Assembly: GCA_028292265.1 (NCBI GenBank)
Contig: JAQGMR010000069.1
Span: 123,183-187,182 of the forward strand
DNA: 64,000 nt
Direction of reading: 5' to 3'
From: Herminiimonas sp.
Lineage (GTDB): Bacteria; Pseudomonadota; Gammaproteobacteria; Burkholderiales; Burkholderiaceae_D
Made by a program: the position numbers and the translations under genes. Below the pieces are notes generated by a model that ran no database searches, had not been told where the DNA came from, and saw nothing but the letters and a program-made list of their open reading frames with translations. Shown piece after piece: positions 34,533 to 42,052 of the stretch. Numbering within the stretch: position 1 is the stretch's first letter; each line of letters begins with the position of its first letter.

Positions 34533-35303
34533 TCAGATAGCGATGCGCAAGAAAACCAGCAACACGTCGCCATTGCCCTTGTTTTGAGACAGGCGCGGCA
34601 CATAGGAGGCCATGAGCCGATATTTCCTGGTGCCGAACGATGCGACTGGCAGCACGACGGGAAACGGGATGCCCCCGTAATAGTCGGCGCGGCTCATTAG
34701 CATGGCGGTGTATCCAGCACCCACCTCAAGGGCCGATTTCTCCAACGACCAGGTCCACTGGTACGCATAACCCAGCATCGGTTGGGGTCGCCCGTGCGAA
34801 TCGTCAATGACCAGCAAATAGACCGACTCTTCATTGCCCCTTGCGTTATAGGCTGTCTTTCCGTAGCCGACACCCCATGCCTTCTCATTGAGCTCCGCAA
34901 TGCGCTCCTCGGTATAGGTGTTGCGGCCGTGATGGGCATAGCCCGAAAGATAAAGTTCTGGGTCACCTTCCTTGCCCAGAGAGATGACATGTTGCTGGAA
35001 CTGCAGTACGTTGTCCCGCAATACCCGCATCCACCCGTGATTGTCTTGCGCCGGCGACGAGGCCTCCGGCGAGTCGTTGCCAGACGTGCCGTGTGGCTCG
35101 GCGTTGCTGCGTTCAGCGACAGTTTCCGGCGGCGATGCTAGTGGTTTTGCGAGTGCCTGAGGCGGATTGGCAAGGAAGCAGAGTGCCGAACATAAAACGA
35201 CGAAGCTCCTGCGAAACCGGATGGGTCGAGAAGGCGTTTCGGTCAGTATTGAAGAGGTGTGGTTGTTCACGCGGACGACGCTGTGAAGTGACTGAAAACA
35301 CAA
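34533..35303 (-). CDS. pagP: Lipid A palmitoyltransferase PagP
   Basis: Up to 256 residues. The C-terminal ~170 match PagP, the outer-membrane barrel that adds palmitate to lipid A. ELYLSGYAHHGR aligns with the E. coli segment holding the catalytic His, VIDDSHGR with the one holding Asp-Ser, and IPFPVVLPVASFG is the family hallmark. An export signal (FVVLCSALCFLA) precedes about 45 low-complexity residues before the barrel, longer than in E. coli. The start is uncertain: TTG 35303 or GTG 35270, neither with a clear ribosome binding site. In enterobacteria pagP and mgtA both answer to PhoPQ; whether that holds here is unknown. Confidence 0.85.
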   Translation of the reverse strand: MCFQSLHSVVRVNNHTSSILTETPSRPIRFRRSFVVLCSALCFLANPPQALAKPLASPPETVAERSNAEPHGTSGNDSPEASSPAQDNHGWMRVLRDNVLQFQQHVISLGKEGDPELYLSGYAHHGRNTYTEERIAELNEKAWGVGYGKTAYNARGNEESVYLLVIDDSHGRPQPMLGYAYQWTWSLEKSALEVGAGYTAMLMSRADYYGGIPFPVVLPVASFGTRKYRLMASYVPRLSQNKGNGDVLLVFLRIAI

Positions 35304-35371
35304 TATTACTCATCTTCAAAAGGCCCAGGCACAAGAATCCGCAAAGGCTGTCACGGCTGCATGACATGGAC

Positions 35372-35407
35372 ACAGTCATGCAGACGGTCATGCAGACAGT
35401 CACGGCT
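35372..35407. repeat. 12-bp tandem repeat (about three units)
   Basis: ACAGTCATGCAG, ACGGTCATGCAG and ACAGTCACGGCT follow one another directly in the gap between the pagP and hsp20 genes. The word GTCACGGCT also occurs at 35350. Function unknown; it may mark the pagP promoter region. Confidence 0.6.
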
Positions 35408-35463
35408 CCAGCTTGTCCGGTGGGATCGCCAACACTCTCGGTCTCGGGGCACGGAGGGCCGAT

Positions 35464-35506
35464 CGGTTCCGGCCCCTGTAGCGGCGGCCATTCCCGACCG
35501 GAACCG
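35464..35506 (-). terminator. Hairpin after hsp20
   Basis: CGGTTCCGG (35464-35472) pairs with CCGGAACCG (35498-35506), and a smaller TCCCG/CGGGA stem lies within its near side, just beyond the hsp20 stop. No long U tract is present. Confidence 0.5.
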
Positions 35507-35511
35507 GGAAA

Positions 35512-35961
35512 TCAATTCACGACGATTTGCTTTCCACCGCCGTCTGCGGCTTTTTTCGGCAGGGTCAGTTCAAGCACTCCGTCCTGATATTTGGCGACGG
35601 TCTTTTCGTCGTCGACGTTCTGGGCCAGCGTAAAGCTGCGGAATTGCTGACCATAATAGCGCTCGCTACGCACCACGGTCGTGCCTTCCTTCTGTTCCGA
35701 TTCACGCCGTGATTCGGCGCTGATGGTGACCTGGTTGTTATCGATGTTTATCTTGATGTCTTCCTTCTTTACACCCGGAATTTCCGCCTTGACGGTATAG
35801 GCACTGTCGCTTTCCGTGACCTCCATCCTGATGCGAGGCTCGGCACTGAACTCGCGCGTTGCGGGTTTAAGGCTGAAGTCGCGAAGCAGATCTTCGAAAC
35901 CCCGGAACGGCTCAAAGCGTGCAATGTCATTGAAGGGGTCGAAACGCGTCAGATTGGCCAT
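35512..35961 (-). CDS. Hsp20/alpha-crystallin small heat shock protein
   Basis: 149 residues. The alpha-crystallin domain spans about 40-140 with RIRMEVTESDSAYTVKAEIP, VKKEDIKINIDNNQVTISAE and the C-terminal GVLELTLPKK. A short IVVN ends the protein. Four ATG codons lie close together; 35961 is chosen because GGAG is then 6 bases upstream. It is an ATP-independent chaperone of the cytoplasm. An FNR-like box lies about 125 bases upstream, in line with the low-oxygen theme of the cluster. Confidence 0.95.
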   Translation of the reverse strand: MANLTRFDPFNDIARFEPFRGFEDLLRDFSLKPATREFSAEPRIRMEVTESDSAYTVKAEIPGVKKEDIKINIDNNQVTISAESRRESEQKEGTTVVRSERYYGQQFRSFTLAQNVDDEKTVAKYQDGVLELTLPKKAADGGGKQIVVN

Positions 35962-36087
35962 CATCATCTCCATTGGTTGATGGCCACTTGGGCCATGCGG
36001 TTACCGGCGACGATCGGGGCCGTGCAGGGCCCGCGTATCTGCCGTTTATTCAATCTACCAGCGCGCCACGTCGAGTCACAGGCAGCG

Positions 36088-36101
36088 GTGATCCACATCA
36101 A
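36088..36101 (-). promoter_or_regulatory. FNR/Anr-like box upstream of hsp20
   Basis: Read on the minus strand, TTGAT-GTGG-ATCAC matches the FNR consensus at 9 of 10 positions. The expected -10 position, about 22 bases on, is GC-rich; the nearest -10-like hexamer (TAGATT, 36052-36057) is 30 bases away. The site is good but the promoter geometry is not typical. The rest of the 356-base gap 35962-36317 holds nothing else recognised. Confidence 0.45.
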
Positions 36102-36317
36102 AATCCCGCAGAAGTTAGGGCGATAGCGGTGCTGGTCAGGGAGAGGTTGCGACAATGGAATGAAGTTACGAGTGGAGGGAGAAGGGCTAATCCCTCCGCC
36201 GACAATATCCACCGGGCTGACGACGGACGCTGCGGTTTTTGCCGAAAAATGTCCGGAAAAATGCACGCAAGTCAACGCCGTCTGATGGCGTTTCCTTCCG
36301 CCATGCCAGCCGCTTCT

Positions 36318-37163
36318 TCAATGCTCCATCAACACCGGCACTGTCATGGACTCCATCACAGTACGACTCACGCCCCCGAGCAGGATCTCGCGAAAGCGCG
36401 AATGGCCGTAGCAACCCATGACGAGCAAGTCTGCGTTCCAGTCGGAGAGGTGCGACAGCAGTGCATTGCCGGCATCAAGTTCGTCGCCGGTTTCATTGAC
36501 GGAAACCTCCACCTTCACGCCGTGCCGTGCCAGGAACAGCGCAATGTCGGCGCCTGGAGATGCTCCATGCGCGCCGACCGCGCGGTCGGGATTGAACACC
36601 GCAACCTGTACCGATTCGGCACGCCGAAGGAAGGGGAGCGCCGCGGTTACCGCGCGGGCTGCTGCCATGCTGCCGTCCCATGCAATCATGGCTCGCTTGC
36701 CAAGCCCCTGAAACATGCCTGCGAATGGAATTATCAAAACGGCACGCGGTGAATTGAGCGCTACCTGTTGCGCTATGTCGGCAGATTGCGAAGGCAGATT
36801 TTCATTTGGATCGCCTTGCCCGATAACGAGCAGGTCGCTATAGCGCGCCTGCAGGCAAAGCGCCGCGGCGGCATCCTGCTCGATCATGCGACTTTCGAAA
36901 GAAGCAACGCCGGCGCGAGCGGCCGCAGCCTCAAACTCGGCCAGCAACGACCTGGCCTGCTCCCGAATTGATTCAAGATAGCTGGTCAACACGATGCCCG
37001 GCTCGGCCACCATGCCGGGCATGGTGAACCACTCCGGCACGCCACTGGCGGCAGTGCCGATGAGGTGGGCTTCGAAGTTGCCCGCAAGGGCGGCGGCGAG
37101 CTTGATCCGGTTAAGGTTATGGAGCGACTCGTTCACTTGCACGGCAATCGTTCGATAGGACAT
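36318..37163 (-). CDS. Two-domain universal stress protein
   Basis: 281 residues made of two UspA folds. The first (about 1-150) starts YRTIAVQVNESLHNLNRIKLA. The second (about 155-281) has KRAMIAWDGSMAAARAVTAAL and ends VMGCYGHSRFREILLGGVSR, with the G-2x-G-9x-G nucleotide-binding pattern. ATG 37163 is preceded by AGGGGAA. An FNR-like box with a matching -10 lies upstream. Tandem Usp proteins of this kind are commonly Anr-induced in low oxygen in pseudomonads and Burkholderiales. Confidence 0.93.
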   Translation of the reverse strand: MSYRTIAVQVNESLHNLNRIKLAAALAGNFEAHLIGTAASGVPEWFTMPGMVAEPGIVLTSYLESIREQARSLLAEFEAAAARAGVASFESRMIEQDAAAALCLQARYSDLLVIGQGDPNENLPSQSADIAQQVALNSPRAVLIIPFAGMFQGLGKRAMIAWDGSMAAARAVTAALPFLRRAESVQVAVFNPDRAVGAHGASPGADIALFLARHGVKVEVSVNETGDELDAGNALLSHLSDWNADLLVMGCYGHSRFREILLGGVSRTVMESMTVPVLMEH

Positions 37164-37207
37164 GACGGTTCCCCTGTTTGGTGTGACATGGCTTGCGGTT
37201 ATCCGAG

Positions 37208-37248
37208 ATTAGTCCCCGAGCTGTCTGCGTGAATATGATGCAGGTCAA
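37208..37248 (-). promoter_or_regulatory. FNR-type promoter of the two-domain usp gene
   Basis: On the minus strand TTGAC-CTGC-ATCAT (37248-37235) matches the FNR box at 8 of 10 positions and is followed 21 bases later by ACTAAT (37213-37208), a -10-like hexamer. The start site would fall near 37201, about 38 bases before the ATG. This is the class II FNR layout. Confidence 0.55.
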
Positions 37249-37411
37249 GCGGGGTCAATACCTCCCTCCAGCGCGGCGCCGAACCGGTGCCATCCGATCG
37301 CGCAGCCATGCAGTGGGAGACGCGTTCGACACGTTGACTGGCCCCGGCCGCGCATGGACGGTCCGCGCCAGTGTCAGCGCCTTTGGGAAAGCGCCGCGCG
37401 CTTCAGCGGCC

Positions 37412-37425
37412 TTGATGCACATCAA
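37412..37425 (+). promoter_or_regulatory. Perfect FNR/Anr box before plsC-usp
   Basis: TTGAT-GCAC-ATCAA is a perfect match to the FNR/Anr/Dnr consensus. It is followed 22 bases later by CATGCT, a poor -10. The predicted start near 37460 gives a leader of about 70 bases to the GTG at 37533. It is the only perfect box in the divergent gap 37164-37532 and could also influence the opposite usp gene. Confidence 0.65.
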
Positions 37426-37532
37426 GGGCACTTACCGCAGTGCACACCATGCTGTTCACAGTCGTGGGACCGCGGCCGGGCCTCGCGGTGCGCCCAGGAC
37501 GGTGGGGCGACGTGCTTTCAACCGGAGGCGGC

Positions 37533-38411
37533 GTGATTAATCCAATGAAGGATCCTGCTCACTCCGGCGCGTTGCCGCCCATGCCAGCGGCAGCGTCGAG
37601 CGGCGATTTCATTTCGATTCGTGCCCGCCGTGCGTGTGCAATGCTGTACGGCCTTTACGCATGGTTCCTGTTCGTGCCGGTATTCCTGTTGGCCGGCGCG
37701 CTGATCATGCTGCTGCGCCGGCTCACTTCACGGCGTAGCGTTGCGCGTTCCGCCTGCAGGCTGCTATTTCGGGGAGCAGGCATGCCGCTCCACGCCACCG
37801 GACTTGACACACTCCCCCCGGGCACGCACGTCCTGCTGGTCAACCACAGCAGTTTTCTCGACGCGCTGGTGTTGCTGGCGCTGCTGCCCTCTAACCCGGG
37901 CTACGCTTTCGTCGTGCGCCAGCAATTTGACTCTCAACGCCTCCTGTGCCCTCTGCTGCGGGCCCTGGGAACCCTGGTATTGGGGCCGCCTGGTTCCGGA
38001 CGCGGAACAAAGGCGATGCGTTTAGCCTTGCGGCACGGGACGCGACTCCTTGTATTTCCGGAAGGAGGCTTCCGTCCCGAGCCGGGCCTGCGGCCTTTCC
38101 ATTCCGGCGCCTTTGTCGCAGTTTCGCAGCTAAATGTCCCGATCGCCACTGCCGGGCTACGCGGAGTGCGTCGGGCGCTGCCGAGCCGAAGCTGGCTTCC
38201 GCGCCGAACGGCTATTGATCTGGAAATCGGGCCAGTCCTGCGACCGGCTCCCATTGACGGCGGCTTGCTGGGACAAGTGGCACAGGCACGGCGTTGCATA
38301 GCGCTGCTATCCGGCGAGCTGCTGGTCGAACAGGTCCCTCCAGCAGGCCTTGTTGGCTCGGCCGGCGTCACACATGAACAATCTTTTTCCTCTGGAGACA
38401 CCACGCGATGA
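37533..38411 (+). CDS. 1-acyl-sn-glycerol-3-phosphate acyltransferase (PlsC-like)
   Basis: About 292 residues with one membrane segment near 35-65 (YGLYAWFLFVPVFLLAGALI). The acyltransferase HX4D box is NHSSFLD near residue 104 and the third motif is FPEGGFRPEP near 175, where FPEGTR is usual. GTG 37533 follows GGAGG by 4 bases; ATG 37545 is an alternative. It makes or remodels phospholipid at the inner membrane. It overlaps the following usp gene by ATGA, an odd pairing that suggests membrane-lipid adjustment during low-oxygen stress. Confidence 0.85.
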   Translation: MINPMKDPAHSGALPPMPAAASSGDFISIRARRACAMLYGLYAWFLFVPVFLLAGALIMLLRRLTSRRSVARSACRLLFRGAGMPLHATGLDTLPPGTHVLLVNHSSFLDALVLLALLPSNPGYAFVVRQQFDSQRLLCPLLRALGTLVLGPPGSGRGTKAMRLALRHGTRLLVFPEGGFRPEPGLRPFHSGAFVAVSQLNVPIATAGLRGVRRALPSRSWLPRRTAIDLEIGPVLRPAPIDGGLLGQVAQARRCIALLSGELLVEQVPPAGLVGSAGVTHEQSFSSGDTTR

Positions 38412-38845
38412 ACATACTTCTTGCAGTAGACGGTTCGGAATACAGCATCAAATGCGTGAAATTTTTAGTGCAGCATTTTTCCTGGCTGCGAGACAAGCCC
38501 GCCCTTCATCTTTTGCATGTCAAGCTGCCGATACCCAAAGGGCTGGCTTTGGCGCAGGCGCATGCGATCATTGGCAGCAATGCGGTAGAAGCCTATTACC
38601 AGGAAGAGTCGGAGGCGGAACTGGCACCGGCGCAAGCCTTGCTGAAGTCGCATGATGTGCCCTTCAAATCTGCATGGCTCGTAGGTGACGTGTGCGAGCA
38701 GATCAACGCGTATGCCGCCGAGCACCAGATCGAACTGATCGTGATGGGATCGCACGGACATGGCGCGCTAAAAAATCTGTTGCTCGGTTCCGTCGCAACG
38801 AAAATTCTGGCCGGGTCTCGCCTGCCGGTGCTGGTCGTGCGTTGA
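38408..38845 (+). CDS. Single-domain universal stress protein (UspA family)
   Basis: 145 residues. It begins MNILLAVDGSEYSIKCVKF and ends VMGSHGHGALKNLLLGSVAT plus KILAGSRLPVLVVR. The ATP-binding G-2x-G-9x-G-S pattern is complete, so it probably binds ATP. GGAG lies about 10 bases upstream of the ATG. It overlaps the plsC-like stop by four bases, so both are made from one message, under the perfect FNR box at 37412. Confidence 0.95.
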   Translation: MNILLAVDGSEYSIKCVKFLVQHFSWLRDKPALHLLHVKLPIPKGLALAQAHAIIGSNAVEAYYQEESEAELAPAQALLKSHDVPFKSAWLVGDVCEQINAYAAEHQIELIVMGSHGHGALKNLLLGSVATKILAGSRLPVLVVR

Positions 38846-39022
38846 ATCGAGTCCGACGAGCCTCAGGCCAGGACTTCCCGCAAGGATTTGATCCACCGCA
38901 CGGTTTTGGTGGTTCATCAGATACATAGTCCGCCCAGAGTCACGCCGTGCGCCCAAAACTGTCGTCCATAACAGCGGCGAATGGGAAGGCAGTGACCGCT
39001 CTTTCGCTCTGGGGGAACCACA

Positions 39023-40384
39023 ATGAGAATCAGATTTCTCGGCGCCACAGGCACCGTGACCGGCTCCAGGTATCTGCTCACCACAGGCTCCTCAAGCATC
39101 CTGGTCGACTGTGGACTGTTCCAGGGATACAAGCAACTGCGCCTTCGCAACTGGGACCCCATGCCGTTCGCAGCGGACAGCCTCGGCGCCGTCGTGCTGA
39201 CGCATGCCCATCTCGACCATAGCGGCGCGCTTCCCCTGCTGGTCCGCAGTGGCTTTCGCGGGAAAATATTCTGCAGCGAATCGACTGCCGACCTGTGTCA
39301 CATCCTTCTGCCCGACAGTGGCAGGCTCCTGGAAGAAGAGGCGAACTACGCCAATCGGCACGGCTTTTCGAAGCATGCGCCGGCGTTGCCGCTCTATTCC
39401 GAGGCGGACGCAGTGCGTGCATTGGCTTTGCTGGCGCCTGTCAAGTTTGGCGAAGCCTTCACTGTCGGCAACGCCTTCAAAGTGAAATTTGATCGGGCGG
39501 GGCACATACTGGGCGCTGCAATGGTTCGCGTACAAAGCGGTGACACGAGCATCACGTTTTCGGGTGACCTCGGCCGGATGCAGGACTCCATCATGGCGCC
39601 GCCGACCGTGGTTGAGAAGACGGATTACCTGGTCGTCGAATCAACCTACGGAGACCACCTCCATAACCCGGCGGAGCCAACGCTCCTGCTCGGCAAGATC
39701 ATTCGCGAAACCGCCGCGCGTGGCGGCGTGACGATCATCCCTGCCTTTGCGGTCGGGCGCGCGCAAACGCTGATGTACTTGATCCATCAGTTGAAGGGAA
39801 CCGGCGAAATTCCGTCGGCCCTGCCGGTGTACCTGAATAGCCCGATGGCCGTGGATGCCACGCAAATCTACCGCCGCCATCGCCATGACCATCGCCTCAC
39901 GGTTGAGCAATGCGAGTCGATGTGCCGTGCGGCGAAGATTGTCAACACGGTTGAGGAATCGATTGCCCTGAACCTGCGGCAGGTGCCGATGGTAATTATC
40001 GCGGGGAGCGGCATGGCAACCGGCGGCAGGGTCCTGCATCATCTGAAAGCATTCGCGCCGGACCCGCGCAATTCCATACTTTTTGCCGGATTCCAGCCTG
40101 GCGGCACGCGCGGCGCGTCAATGGTTGCTGGCGTGGACGCTATAAAGATCCATGGGCAGTACGTTCCAGTAAGAGCCCAGGTTGCCCAGATAGATAATCT
40201 TTCCGCGCATGCCGATGCCGGCGAAATCATGACCTGGCTTTCGCATTTCAAGGCGCCGCCGAAGCGGACCTTCATCACGCACGGCGAGCCGGCAGCCGCG
40301 GATGCGCTGCGCCGCCGAATTCAGGAGACCTTGCATTGGGACTGCCGCGTGCCAGAATACCTTGAAAGCGTGGAGCTGCCGTGA
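39023..40384 (+). CDS. MBL-fold beta-CASP RNase-type metallohydrolase
   Basis: 453 residues. The metal-binding motif is LTHAHLDHSGALP near residue 60. Further ligands lie in FDRAGHILGAAM, STYGDHLHNP and the beta-CASP segment IAGSGMATGGRVLHHLKAF near 330. SAHADAGEIMTWL and FITHGEPAAADALRRRI close the RNA-specificity (RMMBL) part. This is the Ysh1/CPSF73-like RNase family found in many stress clusters. GGGGGAA precedes the ATG. Its TGA overlaps the GTG of the phosphorylase gene, so the two are coupled. Confidence 0.93.
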   Translation: MRIRFLGATGTVTGSRYLLTTGSSSILVDCGLFQGYKQLRLRNWDPMPFAADSLGAVVLTHAHLDHSGALPLLVRSGFRGKIFCSESTADLCHILLPDSGRLLEEEANYANRHGFSKHAPALPLYSEADAVRALALLAPVKFGEAFTVGNAFKVKFDRAGHILGAAMVRVQSGDTSITFSGDLGRMQDSIMAPPTVVEKTDYLVVESTYGDHLHNPAEPTLLLGKIIRETAARGGVTIIPAFAVGRAQTLMYLIHQLKGTGEIPSALPVYLNSPMAVDATQIYRRHRHDHRLTVEQCESMCRAAKIVNTVEESIALNLRQVPMVIIAGSGMATGGRVLHHLKAFAPDPRNSILFAGFQPGGTRGASMVAGVDAIKIHGQYVPVRAQVAQIDNLSAHADAGEIMTWLSHFKAPPKRTFITHGEPAAADALRRRIQETLHWDCRVPEYLESVELP

Positions 40385-41967
40385 AACATGAAAGAGATTT
40401 GAACCTTCAACCGGAGCCCGTACCGGGCGCCGCGTCGAGCGGCACATCGGGTGGCACATCGGGTGGCAACAACATCCTTCACATGCGGCGCCTCGGCATC
40501 GACACTTACCAGGAACCGGTTGTCTACATTCGCAGCGACAGCCACATCTGCAAATCGGAGGGCTTTGAAGCGCAGTCCCGGGTGGAAGTCCGGCGCAAGG
40601 ACCGTTCCGTGCTGGCGACGCTCAACGTTGTCCATTTCCCGTTAATCGCGATGTGCGACATTGGCATGTCCGAAGCGGCATGGCGCGCACTGGGCGGCGT
40701 GGACGGTGACCCGGTGCAGGTCATGCATCCGGCGCCAATACAGTCATTCTCCGCGGTGCGCGCCAAGATCTATGGAAGGCCCTTTACCGCGGATGGCGCC
40801 AACGCGATCGTGCAGGACATCGTGGATGGGCGCTATTCCGACATTGAACTGGCAGCCCTCATCACCGCATGCTCCGGCAGCCGGATGGACGTGGCGGAGA
40901 CGGTCGCGTTGACGCGCGCCATGATCGATTCCGGACAGCGCCTGCACTGGAATGTCGACATGGTGGTGGACAAGCATTGCGTTGGCGGCCTGCCGGGAAA
41001 CCGCACCACGTTGCTAGTCGTGCCCATCGTCGCGGCATGCGGCCTTACCATTCCCAAGACCTCATCGCGCGCCATTACGTCGCCCGCGGGCACCGCCGAT
41101 GCCATGGAAACCTTGGCACCGGTGGCGCTCGATACCGCGCGCATGCGGCACGTGGTTGAGCGGGAAGGCGGTTGCATCGTGTGGGGCGGCGCAGTGTCGC
41201 TGAGTCCGGCGGACGACTTGCTGATCCGGGTCGAACGCCCGCTCGGGCTGGACAGCGATGGCTTGCTGGTCGCGTCGGTGCTCTCGAAAAAAGTTGCGGC
41301 GGGGTCCACCCATGTCGTGATTGATATTCCGGTCGGCAGGACGGCCAAGGTGCGCTCGGCCGATGCAGCGCATGCATTAAGCGAAAGGCTGCGTGCCGTC
41401 GGCGCTTTGCTCGGCACCTCGGTGCGAACGATTGTTACAGATGGCAGCCAGCCGGTTGGACGAGGCATTGGGCCGGCACTGGAAGCACGCGATGTGCTTG
41501 CGGTGTTGGGGAACGAACCGGGTGCACCGACCGACCTTCGGGAGCGGGCATTGCTGCTCGCCGGTAGCCTGCTTGAACTGGGTGGTAAGGCTGGGGAGGG
41601 CAAAGGCCTGGCACTGGCGCGTACCGTGCTGGCAAGTGGTGCGGCACTGCGCAAGTTCGAAGCGATCTGTGAAGCGCAGGGCGGGAGGCGGGTGCCGCCC
41701 ACTGCAGGCTTCTCGTACGTGCTGGTCGCGCTGCATCAGGGCGAGGTGGTCGCCATTGACAACCGCCGGTTGGCGCGGATCGCGAAGTTGGCCGGGGCGC
41801 CCAAGGCGCCCGCTGCGGGCATACTGTTTCATGCGCCACTTGGTACCGTCGTGCTCGTTGGTCAGCCGCTGCTCACCATCTATGCCGAGTCGCCTGGCGA
41901 ATTGGCTTATGCGGTTGCGTATGCGAATGCGCAGGAAAGTCTGATTTCGTTGCGGGACACACCGTAG
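40381..41967 (+). CDS. AMP phosphorylase / thymidine phosphorylase family protein (archaeal-type long form)
   Basis: 528 residues. An N-terminal domain of about 100 residues (VVYIRSDSHICKSEGFEAQS), as in archaeal AMP phosphorylases, precedes the catalytic part. The phosphate-site motif is DKHCVGGLPGNRTT near 200 and the second is TSSRAITSPAGTADAMETL near 225. The short E. coli DeoA-type enzyme instead has GHTGGTLDKLE at that place. The archaeal enzymes turn NMP plus phosphate into base and ribose-1,5-bisphosphate. GTG start overlaps the RNase-type stop. Coupling to an RNase suggests salvage of RNA-derived nucleotides (inference). Confidence 0.85.
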   Translation: MKHERDLNLQPEPVPGAASSGTSGGTSGGNNILHMRRLGIDTYQEPVVYIRSDSHICKSEGFEAQSRVEVRRKDRSVLATLNVVHFPLIAMCDIGMSEAAWRALGGVDGDPVQVMHPAPIQSFSAVRAKIYGRPFTADGANAIVQDIVDGRYSDIELAALITACSGSRMDVAETVALTRAMIDSGQRLHWNVDMVVDKHCVGGLPGNRTTLLVVPIVAACGLTIPKTSSRAITSPAGTADAMETLAPVALDTARMRHVVEREGGCIVWGGAVSLSPADDLLIRVERPLGLDSDGLLVASVLSKKVAAGSTHVVIDIPVGRTAKVRSADAAHALSERLRAVGALLGTSVRTIVTDGSQPVGRGIGPALEARDVLAVLGNEPGAPTDLRERALLLAGSLLELGGKAGEGKGLALARTVLASGAALRKFEAICEAQGGRRVPPTAGFSYVLVALHQGEVVAIDNRRLARIAKLAGAPKAPAAGILFHAPLGTVVLVGQPLLTIYAESPGELAYAVAYANAQESLISLRDTP

Positions 41968-42052
41968 CAGTGGCGAAGAGCGCCCTGCGTGCCGACCGAA
42001 TGCGAGCTTCGGGTCGCCGTTGACTTACATATTGCGTCTTACGCAGTACGCC

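Noticed and set aside
35113..35403. A plus- or minus-strand protein starting in the tandem repeat before pagP (MTVCMTVCMTVSM)
   Set aside because: The frame is created by the 12-bp tandem repeat and overlaps the pagP coding region out of frame; the product is unlike any family.
38885..38899. An FNR box before the MBL-type gene (TTGATCCACCGCAC)
   Set aside because: Only the left half-site matches; the right half does not, and no -10 follows at the right spacing.
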